Below the pieces are notes generated by a model. The model was given only the letters and a program-made list of their open reading frames with translations. It was not told the origin of the DNA and did not search any database. Below, in pieces: positions 48,047 through 58,330 of a DNA stretch of 64,000 bases (positions are counted from its first letter, which is position 1; every line of letters begins with the position of its first letter). This stretch comes from Lycorma delicatula (lineage: Eukaryota > Arthropoda > Insecta > Hemiptera > Fulgoridae): assembly GCF_047948215.1 (NCBI RefSeq), contig NC_134455.1, positions 304,190,147 through 304,254,146 of the forward strand, read 5' to 3'. A program made the position numbers and the translations under genes.

Positions 48047-49286
48047 ATGAACACACCCGTAATTTCCTCCAATGCTATCAAAGAAGCTGTAAAGAAGTTA
48101 CAAAACTGGAAAACAGCAGGACCTGACGGTATTCAAAATTTTTGGTGGAAGTACTTGGTGGCTCTCCACGGCCCTTTGGTGAAGATTTTGAATGATTTGC
48201 TCCGCAATCCTTCTGAAGCACCCACTTTTATCTCCCAGACAGTTACATACCTGAAACCAAAATCTAAGGAAACCCAAGATCCAAAATACTACACGCCAAT
48301 CACATGTTAGAATACAGTGTACAAAATTATTTCCTCAATATTGGCTCGTAAGATCACTACTTATGTAACATCTATAAACATTTTCGCTGAGGAACAAAAG
48401 GGTTGCCGGAAGAACGCTGAAGGTTGTAAGCAGCAGTTGATCATAGATGCGATAATAGGGGGGCAGGCAAAGAGAAGGAAAAGAAATCTGTCAGTTGCAT
48501 GGATAGATTATCAGAAGGCCTATGACTCGGTACCTCATAGTTGGCTGTTACATATTTTAAAAATATACGGCATTCATCAAAATATTATTGTTCTTCTTAA
48601 AAAGTTAATGAGTTTATGGTGTGTAGAATTGGTACTTCCTGGAGGAGGAAATAAGTCAAACCAATCCCAATAGAACGCGGTATTTTTCAGGGCGATACTT
48701 TGAGCCCCTTGTGGTTCTGCCTAAATGTGAACCCTCTCTCAAGTATGTTGCACCAATCAGTACGCGGTTTCAAAATAAAAAAGGGAAAAGTGTATACACT
48801 ATTAACCATCTAATGTACATGAACGATCTCAAATTGTACGTTAGCAATGAAGTAGAGCTTACAAGTTTGATGAATATTACAGCCAGTTTCAGCAATGATA
48901 TCCAGATGCACTTTGGTGTCGGGAAATGTGTCACACTAAAGGTTATAAAGGGAGAAATTGAGGATGTTCCAAAAACCTACAGTTTGCCGGAAAATGGAGA
49001 AATACTAGACGCAGAGAACACTTACAAATATCTTGGTTTCAAACAGACCCTCATCATAAACAATAAATCAAGCAAACAGCAGTTAGAGAAAATATTCAGA
49101 GAAAGATTTCGCAAAATCCTGGAGACAGAACTGAACGCAAAAAACAAAATCAAAGCCATTAACTCTTGGTGTGTGCCAGTTCTCACATACTCATTTGGAG
49201 TTGTTCATTGGTCCCAGACAGATCTTCAAAATCTGAACATCTTGGTATGCACAACATTAACAAAAATACAGGATGCATCACCCTAA
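48047..49286 (+). pseudogene. R4/Dong-like LINE reverse transcriptase, YMDD changed to YMND
   Basis: Pieces in order: 48,047-48,310 with LQNWKTAGPDGIQNFWWKYL and KPKSKETQDPKYYTPITC; a stop (TAG, 48,308); then 48,317-48,673 in the same frame with IISSILARKI, EEQKGCRKNAEGCKQQLI and the motif A region VAWIDYQKAYDSVPHSWL, where the Asp is present. A frameshift near 48,660 leads to GIFQGDTLSPLWFCLNVNPL, and another near 48,775 leads back to HLMYMNDLKLYV. In motif C the first catalytic Asp is Asn (AAC at 48,822-48,824), a one-base change from GAC that would abolish activity. The region after it (NTYKYLGF, SWCVPVLTYSFGVVHW) is well preserved. Confidence 0.8.
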
Positions 49287-49385
49287 ATCTGTAGTAGAAC
49301 GTTTGTATATCTCTCGTAAAGAAGGTGGTAGAGGCCTCCTCTGTCGTATATTGAATCAGCGAAGCGCCTTGGCAGAGTGGTAGAT

Positions 49386-50060
49386 ATGATTTGCTTTTTA
49401 TACGGATATTTCTAAATTTGAAACACTGTCAGATTTGACATTTTTAGCGCAATACAAAATTCATTTCTCGTAATAAAAAAGAGAGTATAAAACGAGCTGT
49501 AGGTGCCGAAGTGAGTAAATTAATAAATCAGGAATAATCCTTTTATACATCTATATTTTGTCGATAGTTAAGGAATAATATAAAAGAAGTATTCAAAAAG
49601 TATTTAATGTAATTTATTGAAGTAAGAAGAATATTTAGACTCTTTTTCAACGAAATTTCTAATTGCAATGCTATAATGAAAATTATATTACATCGCAATA
49701 ATTAAAATTTAACTAGAAATTAATCAATTTTACTCGTATTAAAAAAAATAATCACAAGAAAATAGGATTCTGTACTTGAAAAGTGTAAACTATTTTTTCA
49801 TTTGAATTACAATAAAATTACTCTCTTTTTGTCATACCTGAGAGACGCTTAAAAATAGTAGGAAAATCATATCCTGAAAAAATGTGTCTGTTAAAATTAG
49901 TGTGAGCCTTCGTGCTGCTTTAATAATCTCTATTTGGTCTATGTAGATTTGTTTTAAGAAAATTATTATACTTGAAATGTTACTCGCAATATTATGCCTA
50001 TTATTGTAACCTATGTTGTAGGTTATTAATTACACAAGTATTACAAAAAAAATCATTAAT
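49386..50060. other. anonymous AT-rich DNA
   Basis: Starts where LINE homology ends, next to a short cttggcagagtggtag string that resembles the box A region of SINE family B, possibly a truncated copy. Nothing else recognised. Confidence 0.45.
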
Positions 50061-50064
50061 ATTC

Positions 50065-50315
50065 AATTGTTACTGAGAAAAATAATAGGAGAAGAAATCA
50101 ATATCTGGAAGAATTTTGCGAAAAGAACTGCATCGGTGAACCTTCTATTAAAACATTTAAATTTAATTACTTTTGTGATAAAACGAAGTGTAGAAGGTAA
50201 AATTTGTAGAGAAAAAAATATTGGAATGTATGAAACAAATTATCGAATATACAGGATGCAGTAGATATGTTGAGGTTAAAATATTAGCGCAGAACAGAAA
50301 GAAGTAGGAGGAACA
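50065..50315 (+). pseudogene. old C-terminal relic of the RTE-like LINE
   Basis: The plus strand reads EEINIWKNFAKRTASVNLLL, then SVEGKICREKNIGMYETNY and a shifted CSRYVEVKILAQNRKK. The good copy at 33.4-36.7 kb has EERSIWKNIVKRRDRLIGHI, QIEGKNCVGRPRLEYVKQI and CRGYTEMKRLALDWES in the same order. It is a short, heavily mutated piece with no start or motif of its own. Confidence 0.7.
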
Positions 50316-50317
50316 TT

Positions 50318-50362
50318 AGTCTATTAACTGACATTTTGAGTCTATTAACTGACTCAAAATGT
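50318..50362. repeat. fold-back structure with nested direct repeat
   Basis: A 15-bp direct repeat agtctattaactgac (50,318-50,332 and 50,339-50,353) overlaps an 11-bp inverted repeat acattttgagt / actcaaaatgt (50,331-50,341 and 50,352-50,362). It sits at the 3' edge of the LINE relic. Confidence 0.75.
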
Positions 50363-52100
50363 TTTTTTTTTGTTAACTTTATATCTTGTCAAAATTTTTA
50401 ATACCTCATTGTTAAAACTCCGTATTTAAGGTTTAGAATTTAAAAAAAAACTATTAAAAGTGATTTTTTGTTTAGGAAATTTTCTTATATATTTATTAGG
50501 AATAATGAGAATTAGGTCCTACATTCTACATAAGTTTCACAGTAGTGTGAATTTTATTCTATGTAATCCCTTTTATTTTTTTGTGCTACGAGAACTATTT
50601 TGGTATTTGAAAACTATACATGTAATTTTACTTTAGTTCAAGCCATAAAAGTACCAATGGATACTAATGTTCTTGTACGCTATTCGTTTATCTTTCATAG
50701 TTTTTCTTATAGATCGCGATAACATGTAACTGAAAGGTAGTAACTGCTGTCAAATGGAAGAAACTTCCATTTTTTCTTAGACTATTGTAGGAAAATATAA
50801 ATTCAGTAAATATTTTTAAGGAAAATATATTCTTAACCAAAAATTAAAATTTTCGTATAGCAATGGCATTTTTTTTTTACTAAAAACACTCGTTTTTTTA
50901 CTAAGTGCTTTTGTTTAAAGATGTAAAATAATATTTCTTGCTATAAGTGTAACAGTAGAGAAGAGATAAATTATACTTAGGTGTACAAAATATGTTTATA
51001 GTTAATCTCTTGTATTATAAACGAAGGAATTGTTTAAATAAAGGTTTGGTATAAATAATTTTCTGATAATTCTTCGGGGATCAATTGATTTTTAAAACAT
51101 ATATTGCGACAAATTTTAGTGACTAGATGAGTAGTTTTATAGTTGGAGTTTTACATTTTACATGTGATCACACATCAGACAGATTCCCACGTTCACACGC
51201 ACGCGCACGCGCACACCAAAAACCTTGCTTGAGCGGGAGAGTTTGGAACAAAAATATTATTTTTTTATTCACAATAAATATTGAGTATCTATAACTAAAA
51301 TAGTGTATAATACTCTATTGTTGATTTCTTAAATTTAATGGAAGGGGTAGGAAGTTCAGAAAAAAAAAACCGTAGTCTGTGTACTGTTACATAGCTTCAT
51401 TGTGTTATTAATCATACGGAAAAGAACAAATTTCTTTATTAAAGCAATATTACGTCACTTCCTTTTCCTTCTGACTTTTATAATTCTCTTATATGATTCG
51501 TTCAATAGTAAAATGTGTGGACACGTTTTATTCGTATTTATTCTATTATACTAATCGATACGGTCAGTAAATGCCACAAGAAATGTTCTTTGTTTATGAA
51601 AACAATTGTTTACTGTTGAGGTAGCTGTTCAGAATTAAGTTTGTAAAATTAATTTATAAATAAAATTATTAACAATCAGCAATTGTTCCTTTTATAAAAG
51701 CACAGTTCCGCGATTAGGATGTATACTATATATATGTATACTATAATATTAGGGTGAATTTATTTACTGGTGATTATTTATTTCTCTACTGTATACAGAT
51801 CGTTTAAGAAAACTGAAGCGTAGAAAATAATTTCTGATGTATTTTTTATCTGGTAGTTTGAACGGTCATCTAAAATTATCAGAAATATTCTATTATTCAA
51901 TACGAAATATGTTTTAATTTATTTAATATACGCCTTCCATTTCTCTACAGGATCTATTACTTTAATATTTTATGCTTGTTTTAAACTTTCTTAGATAACT
52001 TATGCTAAATCTAATGAAAATATAAACAAGAGGAGAATGTAATGATTCGTCCAGTACAAAATTTCAATAATAGAATTAAAACTTCTATACACGTAATACA
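50363..52100. other. anonymous AT-rich DNA
   Basis: No gene recognised. A short CA/CG-alternating tract (cacgcacgcgcacgcgcaca) lies at about 51,195-51,217. Confidence 0.5.
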
Positions 52101-53645
52101 TTTTTTTTGTCTCAAAAAAATTGTGTATTTACAATCCAAGTAAGGAAACGCAAGTAAATCGCATTAGAAAAAACACTTGATGAGGGGTTTTCAGCGAACA
52201 CCCTGAATAAAACGTACATACACAAAAATGAACTACGTACATACAATAAATCTAAATAAACAAACACACTCGCATTGATTGGGATTAGAAAAATTAAAGA
52301 GATCACGAATGTCTAATGAAAAAACAAACTCAAAAAAACCAAAATATTACTACACAATATATACGAGGTAAACAAAATAGTAAATTAACAGTTTTCAGAA
52401 TTAAATGACACCTCATTAATGCATAGTAATGATATTCATCACATATATGATACCGAACCAACTCAAGTGACACTCAGATACCCCAAGTCCAGTACGTATA
52501 GACGTTCCAGCCACCCGACATCTTAACCCATCGGATTGGTCTAGTGGTTAACGCGTCTTCCCAAATCAGTTGATTTGGAAAGTCGAGAGTTACAGCGTTC
52601 AAGTCCGAGTAAAGCCAGTTATTATTTTTAAACGGATTTGAATACTAGATCGTGGATACCGGTGTTCTTTGGTGGTTGGGTTTCAATGAACCACATATCT
52701 CAGGAATGGTCGAACTGAGAATGTACAAGACTACACTTCATTTACACTCATACATATCATCCTCATTCATCCTCTGAAGAATTATCTAAACGGTAGTTAC
52801 CGGAGGCTAAACAGGAAAAAGAGAGAGCCACCCGACATCTTGGCTGTTGTCAGTGAGGTAACTGGTAGAACGTTCACATGATTATCTACCCGCTGTCTGT
52901 AACTTGAATCGAATTTTTAATTTCACCGCAAACATAAGGCAACCCAAGGTAGTCGTGAATTGCCTCCCTCCGAGTGAACTGTGGTGCCTCTGAAATAGAT
53001 TTGACTAACTTATTCTGAAAACATTGTATAATTTCAACGTTACTTTTGCTCGTCGTACCTCATAGATGTGTGCCTTAACGTCCAAACCGACTTTAGAATC
53101 ACTTTGTATACAAAAATATTTGTTAGACAGCGACAGGTGTGATTTCCCACCTAACAACCAATAAAGCCTCTTATACTTGGTATTGTCTCCTTTTCTCTTT
53201 CACATGGTACTTCCACGTTAAAAGACGATCAAGGTGTAGCCGAAGGTTTCGAACCCGGTCAGAGTGCGGAATGAGGACGCCTTACAGGTGGACTCAGGAA
53301 TAGTCACCCCTCCTCATCGCAAACGTAATATGACGACTTATTCGGGTTTACTTTTTTCTTCATGTTGTTAGCCTCACGCTGATAAGTTGAGGCCAACACC
53401 GAGCTATACCACGAAGCTATAACACCGATTATAGCTTCGTTGAGGTCCGTATTCATTAACGACCAGGATCGCTGGGTCATCAGAAAAAGAGGCAACAATG
53501 ACAAGATATGGAGCTGAAAGGTCCGCAGTAAAAATTGAGTGCCGGACTGGTCCTTGTGGAATCCCTGATTTAATATAAAAAATAATTCAGACAGCTCACC
53601 GTTTTGACTAGGGTAAAACGCTCTTTGAGACAAGCCCGCAAAACT
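52101..53645 (-). pseudogene. Jockey-type LINE fragment (copy 2), split by a SINE
   Basis: The minus strand shows reverse-transcriptase motifs across frames: a YIKSGIPQGPV-like block, then a degenerate active-site stretch SFSDDPAILVVNE (FADD in relatives), LIVF, KLYWLLGGKSHLSLSNK-like sequence, and RQFTTTLGCL or AIHDYLGLPY toward the C-terminus. A NSQDVGWLERLYVLDLGYL stretch corresponds to NSRDDRRLKRTHVLDLGSA of copy 1. SINE family A copy 5 lies inside that stretch, between GWL and ERL. The 3' part ends in a T8 tract (52,101-52,108, the A-tail on the minus strand) followed by gtctcaaa. Stops are frequent. The 109-codon frame at 53,304-53,633 is one fragment of it. Confidence 0.75.
52525..52825 (+). 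repeat. SINE family A, copy 5 (inserted in the Jockey LINE)
   Basis: Full-length copy of 301 bp. The head is aacccatcggattggtctag and box B is gcgttcaagtcc. It has the complete body and tail, ending in aggaaaaagagag. It is flanked by the 16-bp duplication agccacccgacatctt at 52,509-52,524 and 52,826-52,841. The duplicated bases are coding sequence of the older Jockey LINE, so this SINE arrived later. Confidence 0.92.
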
Positions 53646-53739
53646 AGGTAAAATGTTTGAGGAAGGCTGCCTTTTAACTTATAAAGCAATAATATTAAAA
53701 AAGTAATATTACCAGTGTTATTTGTAATATGAGTTTCAA

Positions 53740-54062
53740 AATCTTAACCCACCGGGTTGGTCTAGCGGTGAACGCGTCTTTCCAAATCAGCTGATTTGGA
53801 AGTCGAGAGTTCCAGCGTTTAAATCCTAGTCAGTAGTCAGATAGTTTAAGTCAATTATTTTTATACGGATTTGAATACTAGATCGTAGATACTGGTGTTC
53901 TTTGGTAGTTGGGTTTCAATTAACAGTTAATTGAAACCCAAGGAGTGGTCTAACCGAGACTGTACAAGACTACACTTCATTTACACTCATACATATCATC
54001 CTCATTCATCCTCTGAAGTATTATCTGAACGGTAATAACCGGAGGCTAAGCAGGAAAAAGAA
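53740..54062 (+). repeat. SINE family A, copy 6 (with internal palindrome)
   Basis: The head is aacccaccgggttggtctag. The inter-box region has the perfect palindrome ccaaatcagctgatttgg (53,782-53,799). Box B is gcgtttaaatcc. In the body, an inverted copy replaces the normal ccacacatctc (see 53,910-53,940). There is also a short insertion after box B. It is flanked by agtttcaa at 53,732-53,739 and 54,063-54,070. Confidence 0.88.
53910..53940. repeat. perfect 15-bp-arm palindrome inside SINE copy 6
   Basis: Arms tgggtttcaattaac and gttaattgaaaccca are separated by one A. Other copies have only the left arm here, followed by cacacatctcagg, so the right arm is a reverse-complement copy of the left arm that replaced native sequence. 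Confidence 0.85.
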
Positions 54063-54070
54063 AGTTTCAA

Positions 54071-55462
54071 CATTCAAAGATTAGTTTGAAAAGTAAAAGA
54101 TTTACAGATGATGATTTATAAAATTTAAATTGTACAATTCATTGTCGTGTTCACATGTCGTCAGCGAATAAATTTTAATGATTTTCGGTTACCATCAATA
54201 TTTTTTCATCAGACATTCCATCTGTTTAACAAAATATGTTTTTCTCCTATTCTCGTCAAATAATGGCAAACGAATTAAAAGGTGAAAAACGATTTTAACA
54301 ATAAAATAATAAATAGTCTTTTAAAGTATATTATTTCCTATGCTTTTTAAGACTGCAAACATTTGGTTTTGTTAGCAAGTTCAGTTTGGTGGGTAACAAA
54401 TTTTAAATGTTTACTTTCTTATTTATAAAAATAATGAAAAGTATAAACTGAACTTCCGGTCTGAGCGAAATATATTAAAAAATTTATGTTTTTTTTTCTT
54501 TTTTTAGTAATACTAAATTATCTTTCCTCATACTTCTATTGACTTTTTTATTCTTACACGTTCGATAACAAATCTGTGCTAAAAGCTACCCTTCCATAAA
54601 ATGGTTTGTTTAAGCAGGATGATTCATAATCCCTTTTCTTTTGTGAAAAATATTTTTTTACCCTTACATACATCAATGAATGAAGACTCGTATAATTTCC
54701 CTCATTCATTAGCTAACAGCTATCCCACTGCCATCGCCATTTCACCCTTTCATTCAAGTAACGTCACATTTACGGACACCCAAACTCAATAAATAGGCGT
54801 GTTTTACGAGTATTATGTCCCTTGAAGGTAGGTAAATTATTGGTATTCCAAATAATGAATGTTTTTTTAAATCGAATTTCCATCACTTTCTTCTATTTAA
54901 GCAGTAATTTTATCAGCTTTCCATAATTCTTGAATGATTTATCGGATATTAAACCCAATTATTATATTAATTTATATAGAAAACTTACTTATTTGTCTAA
55001 AAATCTGTTCTTTAAACTGTGATAGAAAAAATAACTCTTCAAGGTAAAGAAAATAATTATTTGTTATTGCAGTTTTATTTGTTGCAACCAAACAAATAAT
55101 GTAATTTAAACTTGCAGTTTTTAATAAACGTTCATATACCTAAAAAAATTACTATTTTTCTTAAAAAAATATGAATAAATAATTTCATATTCTTTTTCAT
55201 GTAAATTTTTCATCGTGAGATTTATATCAACTTGATGTCTGGGATTACTTGGAAATGCAAAGAAAAAATTAGATGAAATATTATTAGTGATATGGTTTTG
55301 TTTTATTACGGAAATAAATTGATAATTCTTTACTTAGTTTCTCTGTATATATCTCCCTAAACATATGTAGACTTGATGATAAAACTAGAGAGTTCAATTC
55401 AATCTATAGTTGAAAAATGAAAAGTTTTAAAATTTTCATATTATCTGCACTTAATCTTTGGG

Positions 55463-55465
<3 letters not shown>
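54071..55465. other. anonymous AT-rich DNA
   Basis: No gene recognised. The 54,601-54,792 frame (63 codons) has no known domain. Confidence 0.5.

Positions 55466-55517
<52 letters not shown>
55466..55517. repeat. (TA)n microsatellite
   Basis: About 25 uninterrupted TA units, the longest in the window. Confidence 0.9.
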
Positions 55518-55519
<2 letters not shown>

Positions 55520-55949
55520 TATAAGTTTAATATTATTGATTAATTTTATTAGGAATTCTTAAAATGATAATAAAAAATAACGAAAATAAAACAAAATATT
55601 CTAGTGAAATGTAATAAAACACCTAACGATTTTCACTAATTTTATTTTAAGCTAAAGTATAAAATTTACTTTACATAATCGATATTATTCAGTTGAAGAG
55701 ATTATAATATCAGTTAAAGAAATTCCTAAATTTTCTATGTCCTGGTTTAAATAATCTAACAAATAAAATCTAACAAATATTTACTCAAACAATTTCATTT
55801 AAACCTTAAAACGTTTTGTTATTTTATATATTCACTATTTTTCTGTATTAATGTAGATTTTTCTAATATTTATTTTAGTAAGTAAAGTTGACACTTTATT
55901 TCTTTTGATCTTTCTAGACTAATGGTAAAGAAATTAACCCACGCAGATT
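55518..55949. other. anonymous AT-rich DNA
   Basis: Nothing recognised. Confidence 0.5.
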
Positions 55950-55958
55950 AGGATACCT

Positions 55959-56176
55959 CTCTTCCTCTCTTTTTCTTTTTAGCTTCCGGAACTACCGTAA
56001 GGTATTACTTCAGAGGGTGAAGGAGGGTGATATGTATGAACGTAAATGAAGTGTAGTCTTGTACAGTTTCAGATCGACCATTCCTGAGATGTGTGGCTAT
56101 TTGAAACCCAACCACCAAAGAACACCGGTATCCACGATCTAGTATTCAAATCCGTATAAAAGTAACTGCCTTTACC
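55959..56176 (-). repeat. SINE family A, copy 7 (5'-truncated, with target-site duplication)
   Basis: Minus-strand copy. Reading up the plus strand, the tail comes first (T-rich end and ttcagagggtgaagg), then the body (accattcctgagatgtgtgg and aacccaaccaccaaagaac), stopping at aaagtaactgcctttacc; the head with boxes A and B is missing. It is flanked by aggatacct at 55,950-55,958 and 56,177-56,185. A 5'-truncated insertion with a duplication is direct evidence for LINE-type target-primed reverse transcription of this family. Confidence 0.85.
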
Positions 56177-56185
56177 AGGATACCT

Positions 56186-56961
56186 ACCCACCCTTTCTAA
56201 TACAATCTGTAAAATACTATGAATAAAAAATATACCTTTTATGCAATTCATATTTCAAAGGATTCTTTAAATATTTTTTCTAAAATTTCATTACTAATAT
56301 TTACTTTCAATAATAGGTGGTTTTAATTTAGTTTAAAAAAAAACCCGTAATTTTTGTTCAATTTCTACATGCATCAATTCTTAATCTTAGAGTAATACTT
56401 AGTACTCAAGTTGTACTTAATATTAATACTCAATTTTTAAGTAAAAATAGACAATTAGAAGAAAATTAGTAACTGTAGCTAAAAGCTATATTTCATGGTA
56501 GAGTTTATTATATGGGTTTGATGATGTTAAAAGTTGTGAATCGTTTTAATTCACGAAAAACTTACAGAGAATAATTGTAAGGTATGTGTTACGTAATATC
56601 TTTGCAGCATAATTATTACCGTTAAAATATTTTCCAGTCATTTTGTCCCGTGTATTATAATTGCATATATGATATCAATTTGTATTTTATCATCCCAATA
56701 GCTACTGAATTATTACAAAAAATTATATATTTAAAATCGCACAAAAGCATAATCGAAAAAGGCGTAAATCGCAAAAGCGTAAAAAGCATAATCGAGCAAT
56801 ATCGAAAAAAGCATTATCTTTATAATTATGCACCTATGCGAATAAAATATTTATGTGTATTCAAATTATTTTAAAGAATGAATATACATTTTTTCTCCAG
56901 TATAATACATCTGTGCCCAATTAAATTTAACCTAAATTAACTTTTTATGGTGAGAAATGAG
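56186..56961. other. anonymous AT-rich DNA
   Basis: No gene recognised. A short reiterated string (cataatcgaaaaa, gcgtaaatcgcaaaa, gcgtaaaaagcataatcg) at 56,748-56,800 looks like a small degenerate tandem repeat. Confidence 0.45.
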
Positions 56962-57055
56962 TAGTGTGAAAAAATACCAATCCTGTTTGAGATTCAAACC
57001 CAGAACGTTGCAGATGAAAGATAGAAATTCTCCACTCCGCCTCGGATGTCGGAAT
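56962..57055 (-). repeat. SINE family B, copy 3 (head only)
   Basis: Minus-strand head with a diverged box B (seen as gagattcaaacccagaacg) and box A (ttctccactccgcctcgg). The tail is missing or too diverged to recognise. Confidence 0.65.
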
Positions 57056-57780
57056 TACGGATATATATATATAAAATAGATAACTAAGAATTGTTTGTTT
57101 ATATTCTAAACATGTTTACGATAGAATAAATTATTAATTACATTTTGAACGGCATGAGATGAGGACTACATTATGTAAATTATGGAATATCTTTCAGTTT
57201 TGGCTAATTCAGCACAATGAAAAGAAATAACATAATATATTCCAGAAATGATATATTTATATAGCCTTCGTATGAATAAATTTTACATATAAATTTATTT
57301 TTTGTTCAAAGGAAATAAAATTTTAATTTAATTTACCGTTACATTACAAGGTCAAATTCGTGCATCTTCATTCATCGTTCAAAGAATTATGTACGTTATG
57401 ATTTGAGATTTATATATATAAATGAACACTTATATGTTAACCGTACACCCGGTTTCAACCGGATCTGCAAATGTGAATTGAGTAACAAAAAATTCAAAAA
57501 AGAAAAAGAAAAGAAGTAACCTCAAAATTTTCAAAGTGATAAAATCTATAGAAAATAACGTACGTTATTTTAAATTAAACTAAAATAAATAAGGTTCAAA
57601 AAAAAATTGTGATTAAAAAATTTCGCAGAAGTCCATGAATAAGATTTAAAAAAATTGTTTCCTTAGATCTGCTAATGACACGTTTAAATATGTAACCATT
57701 AAGGATAGTCTTGGATTGAAAGAAACGTGAGAAACTTTTAAAATCCGATTCAGTTTGTTTCGATAGCTATTAACGGTCAA
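57056..57780. other. anonymous AT-rich DNA
   Basis: Nothing recognised. Confidence 0.5.
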
Positions 57781-58183
57781 GTGCAGAAATATAGATACCA
57801 CATTAATGAAATTCCTATTGCTACTCTAAAGGAAGTCATGGATCTATTATTTTACTCTTTAAAAGTCGAATCTTTCACCAATGGAGTATTTCCCAGTTGT
57901 CTTCTCTTTTTTAAGAAATATCTTGAATTTAATTTACAAAATTACAAGCCAATATCATTATTGTATTTATTTTCTAAAGTATTTGGATAAAATTATGAAA
58001 AATATATATATATATATATATAATCATTACTACCTAGGAACAGGCATGAGAGATTTACTTACTTATTTGTTTAAACTTTATGATAATAAAATATTAAATC
58101 TAAAAACAATATACCTTAAAACACGGAAACCACATACTAAATATACACAAAATTATTTTAAGATACACAAAAATTTATTTTGA
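57781..58183 (+). pseudogene. LINE reverse-transcriptase fragment
   Basis: The frame at 57,781-57,990 reads VESFTNGVFPSCLLFFKKYL and then EFNLQNYKPISLLYLFSKVF, close to the pattern FxSGxFPxxLKxA...NxxNYRPISLLxxFSKxxEK of Jockey/CR1-type LINEs. A shifted frame continues with DKIMKNI and a weak match (DLLTYLFKLYDNKIL) to the following reverse-transcriptase segment. A (TA)n run interrupts it at 58,003-58,022. No catalytic motif is left. The clade cannot be settled from this piece. Confidence 0.6.
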
Positions 58184-58330
58184 TTTAGGTGTGTAAAATT
58201 CGTATAAATACTGAAAACAATGTTATCACCTACAATAAATTTGATTTCTAATCTTCTCGCAAACTAAAACATTATAATCGGCAAATGGAATTGCTGCAGG
58301 TTAATATTTCCTAGTACTGAATAGAGGAAC

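Larger units (their letters stand above)
46540..49385 (+). mobile_element. R4/Dong-like LINE, degenerate and 3'-truncated
   Basis: A G+C-richer leader (46,540-46,870, with gtataaaaggcc at 46,682) is followed by one long coding region broken by stops and frameshifts. The order is an N-terminal domain (LEQKSAEVALSAV to FDRFRYILSKPVITVNE), a linker, a reverse transcriptase and the region after it, ending with HPKSVVERLYISRKEGGRGL at about 49,345. Beyond that the homology stops, so the C-terminal endonuclease expected of this clade is missing. The clade call rests on motifs such as EEQKGCRKNAEGCKQQLIID and on my recollection of Dong/Rex6-type proteins. The 167-codon minus frame over the leader is an antisense shadow. 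Confidence 0.75.

Noticed and set aside
57003..57056. functional minus-strand tRNA
   Set aside because: Box A and box B are both mutated, and the segment aligns with the SINE family B head.
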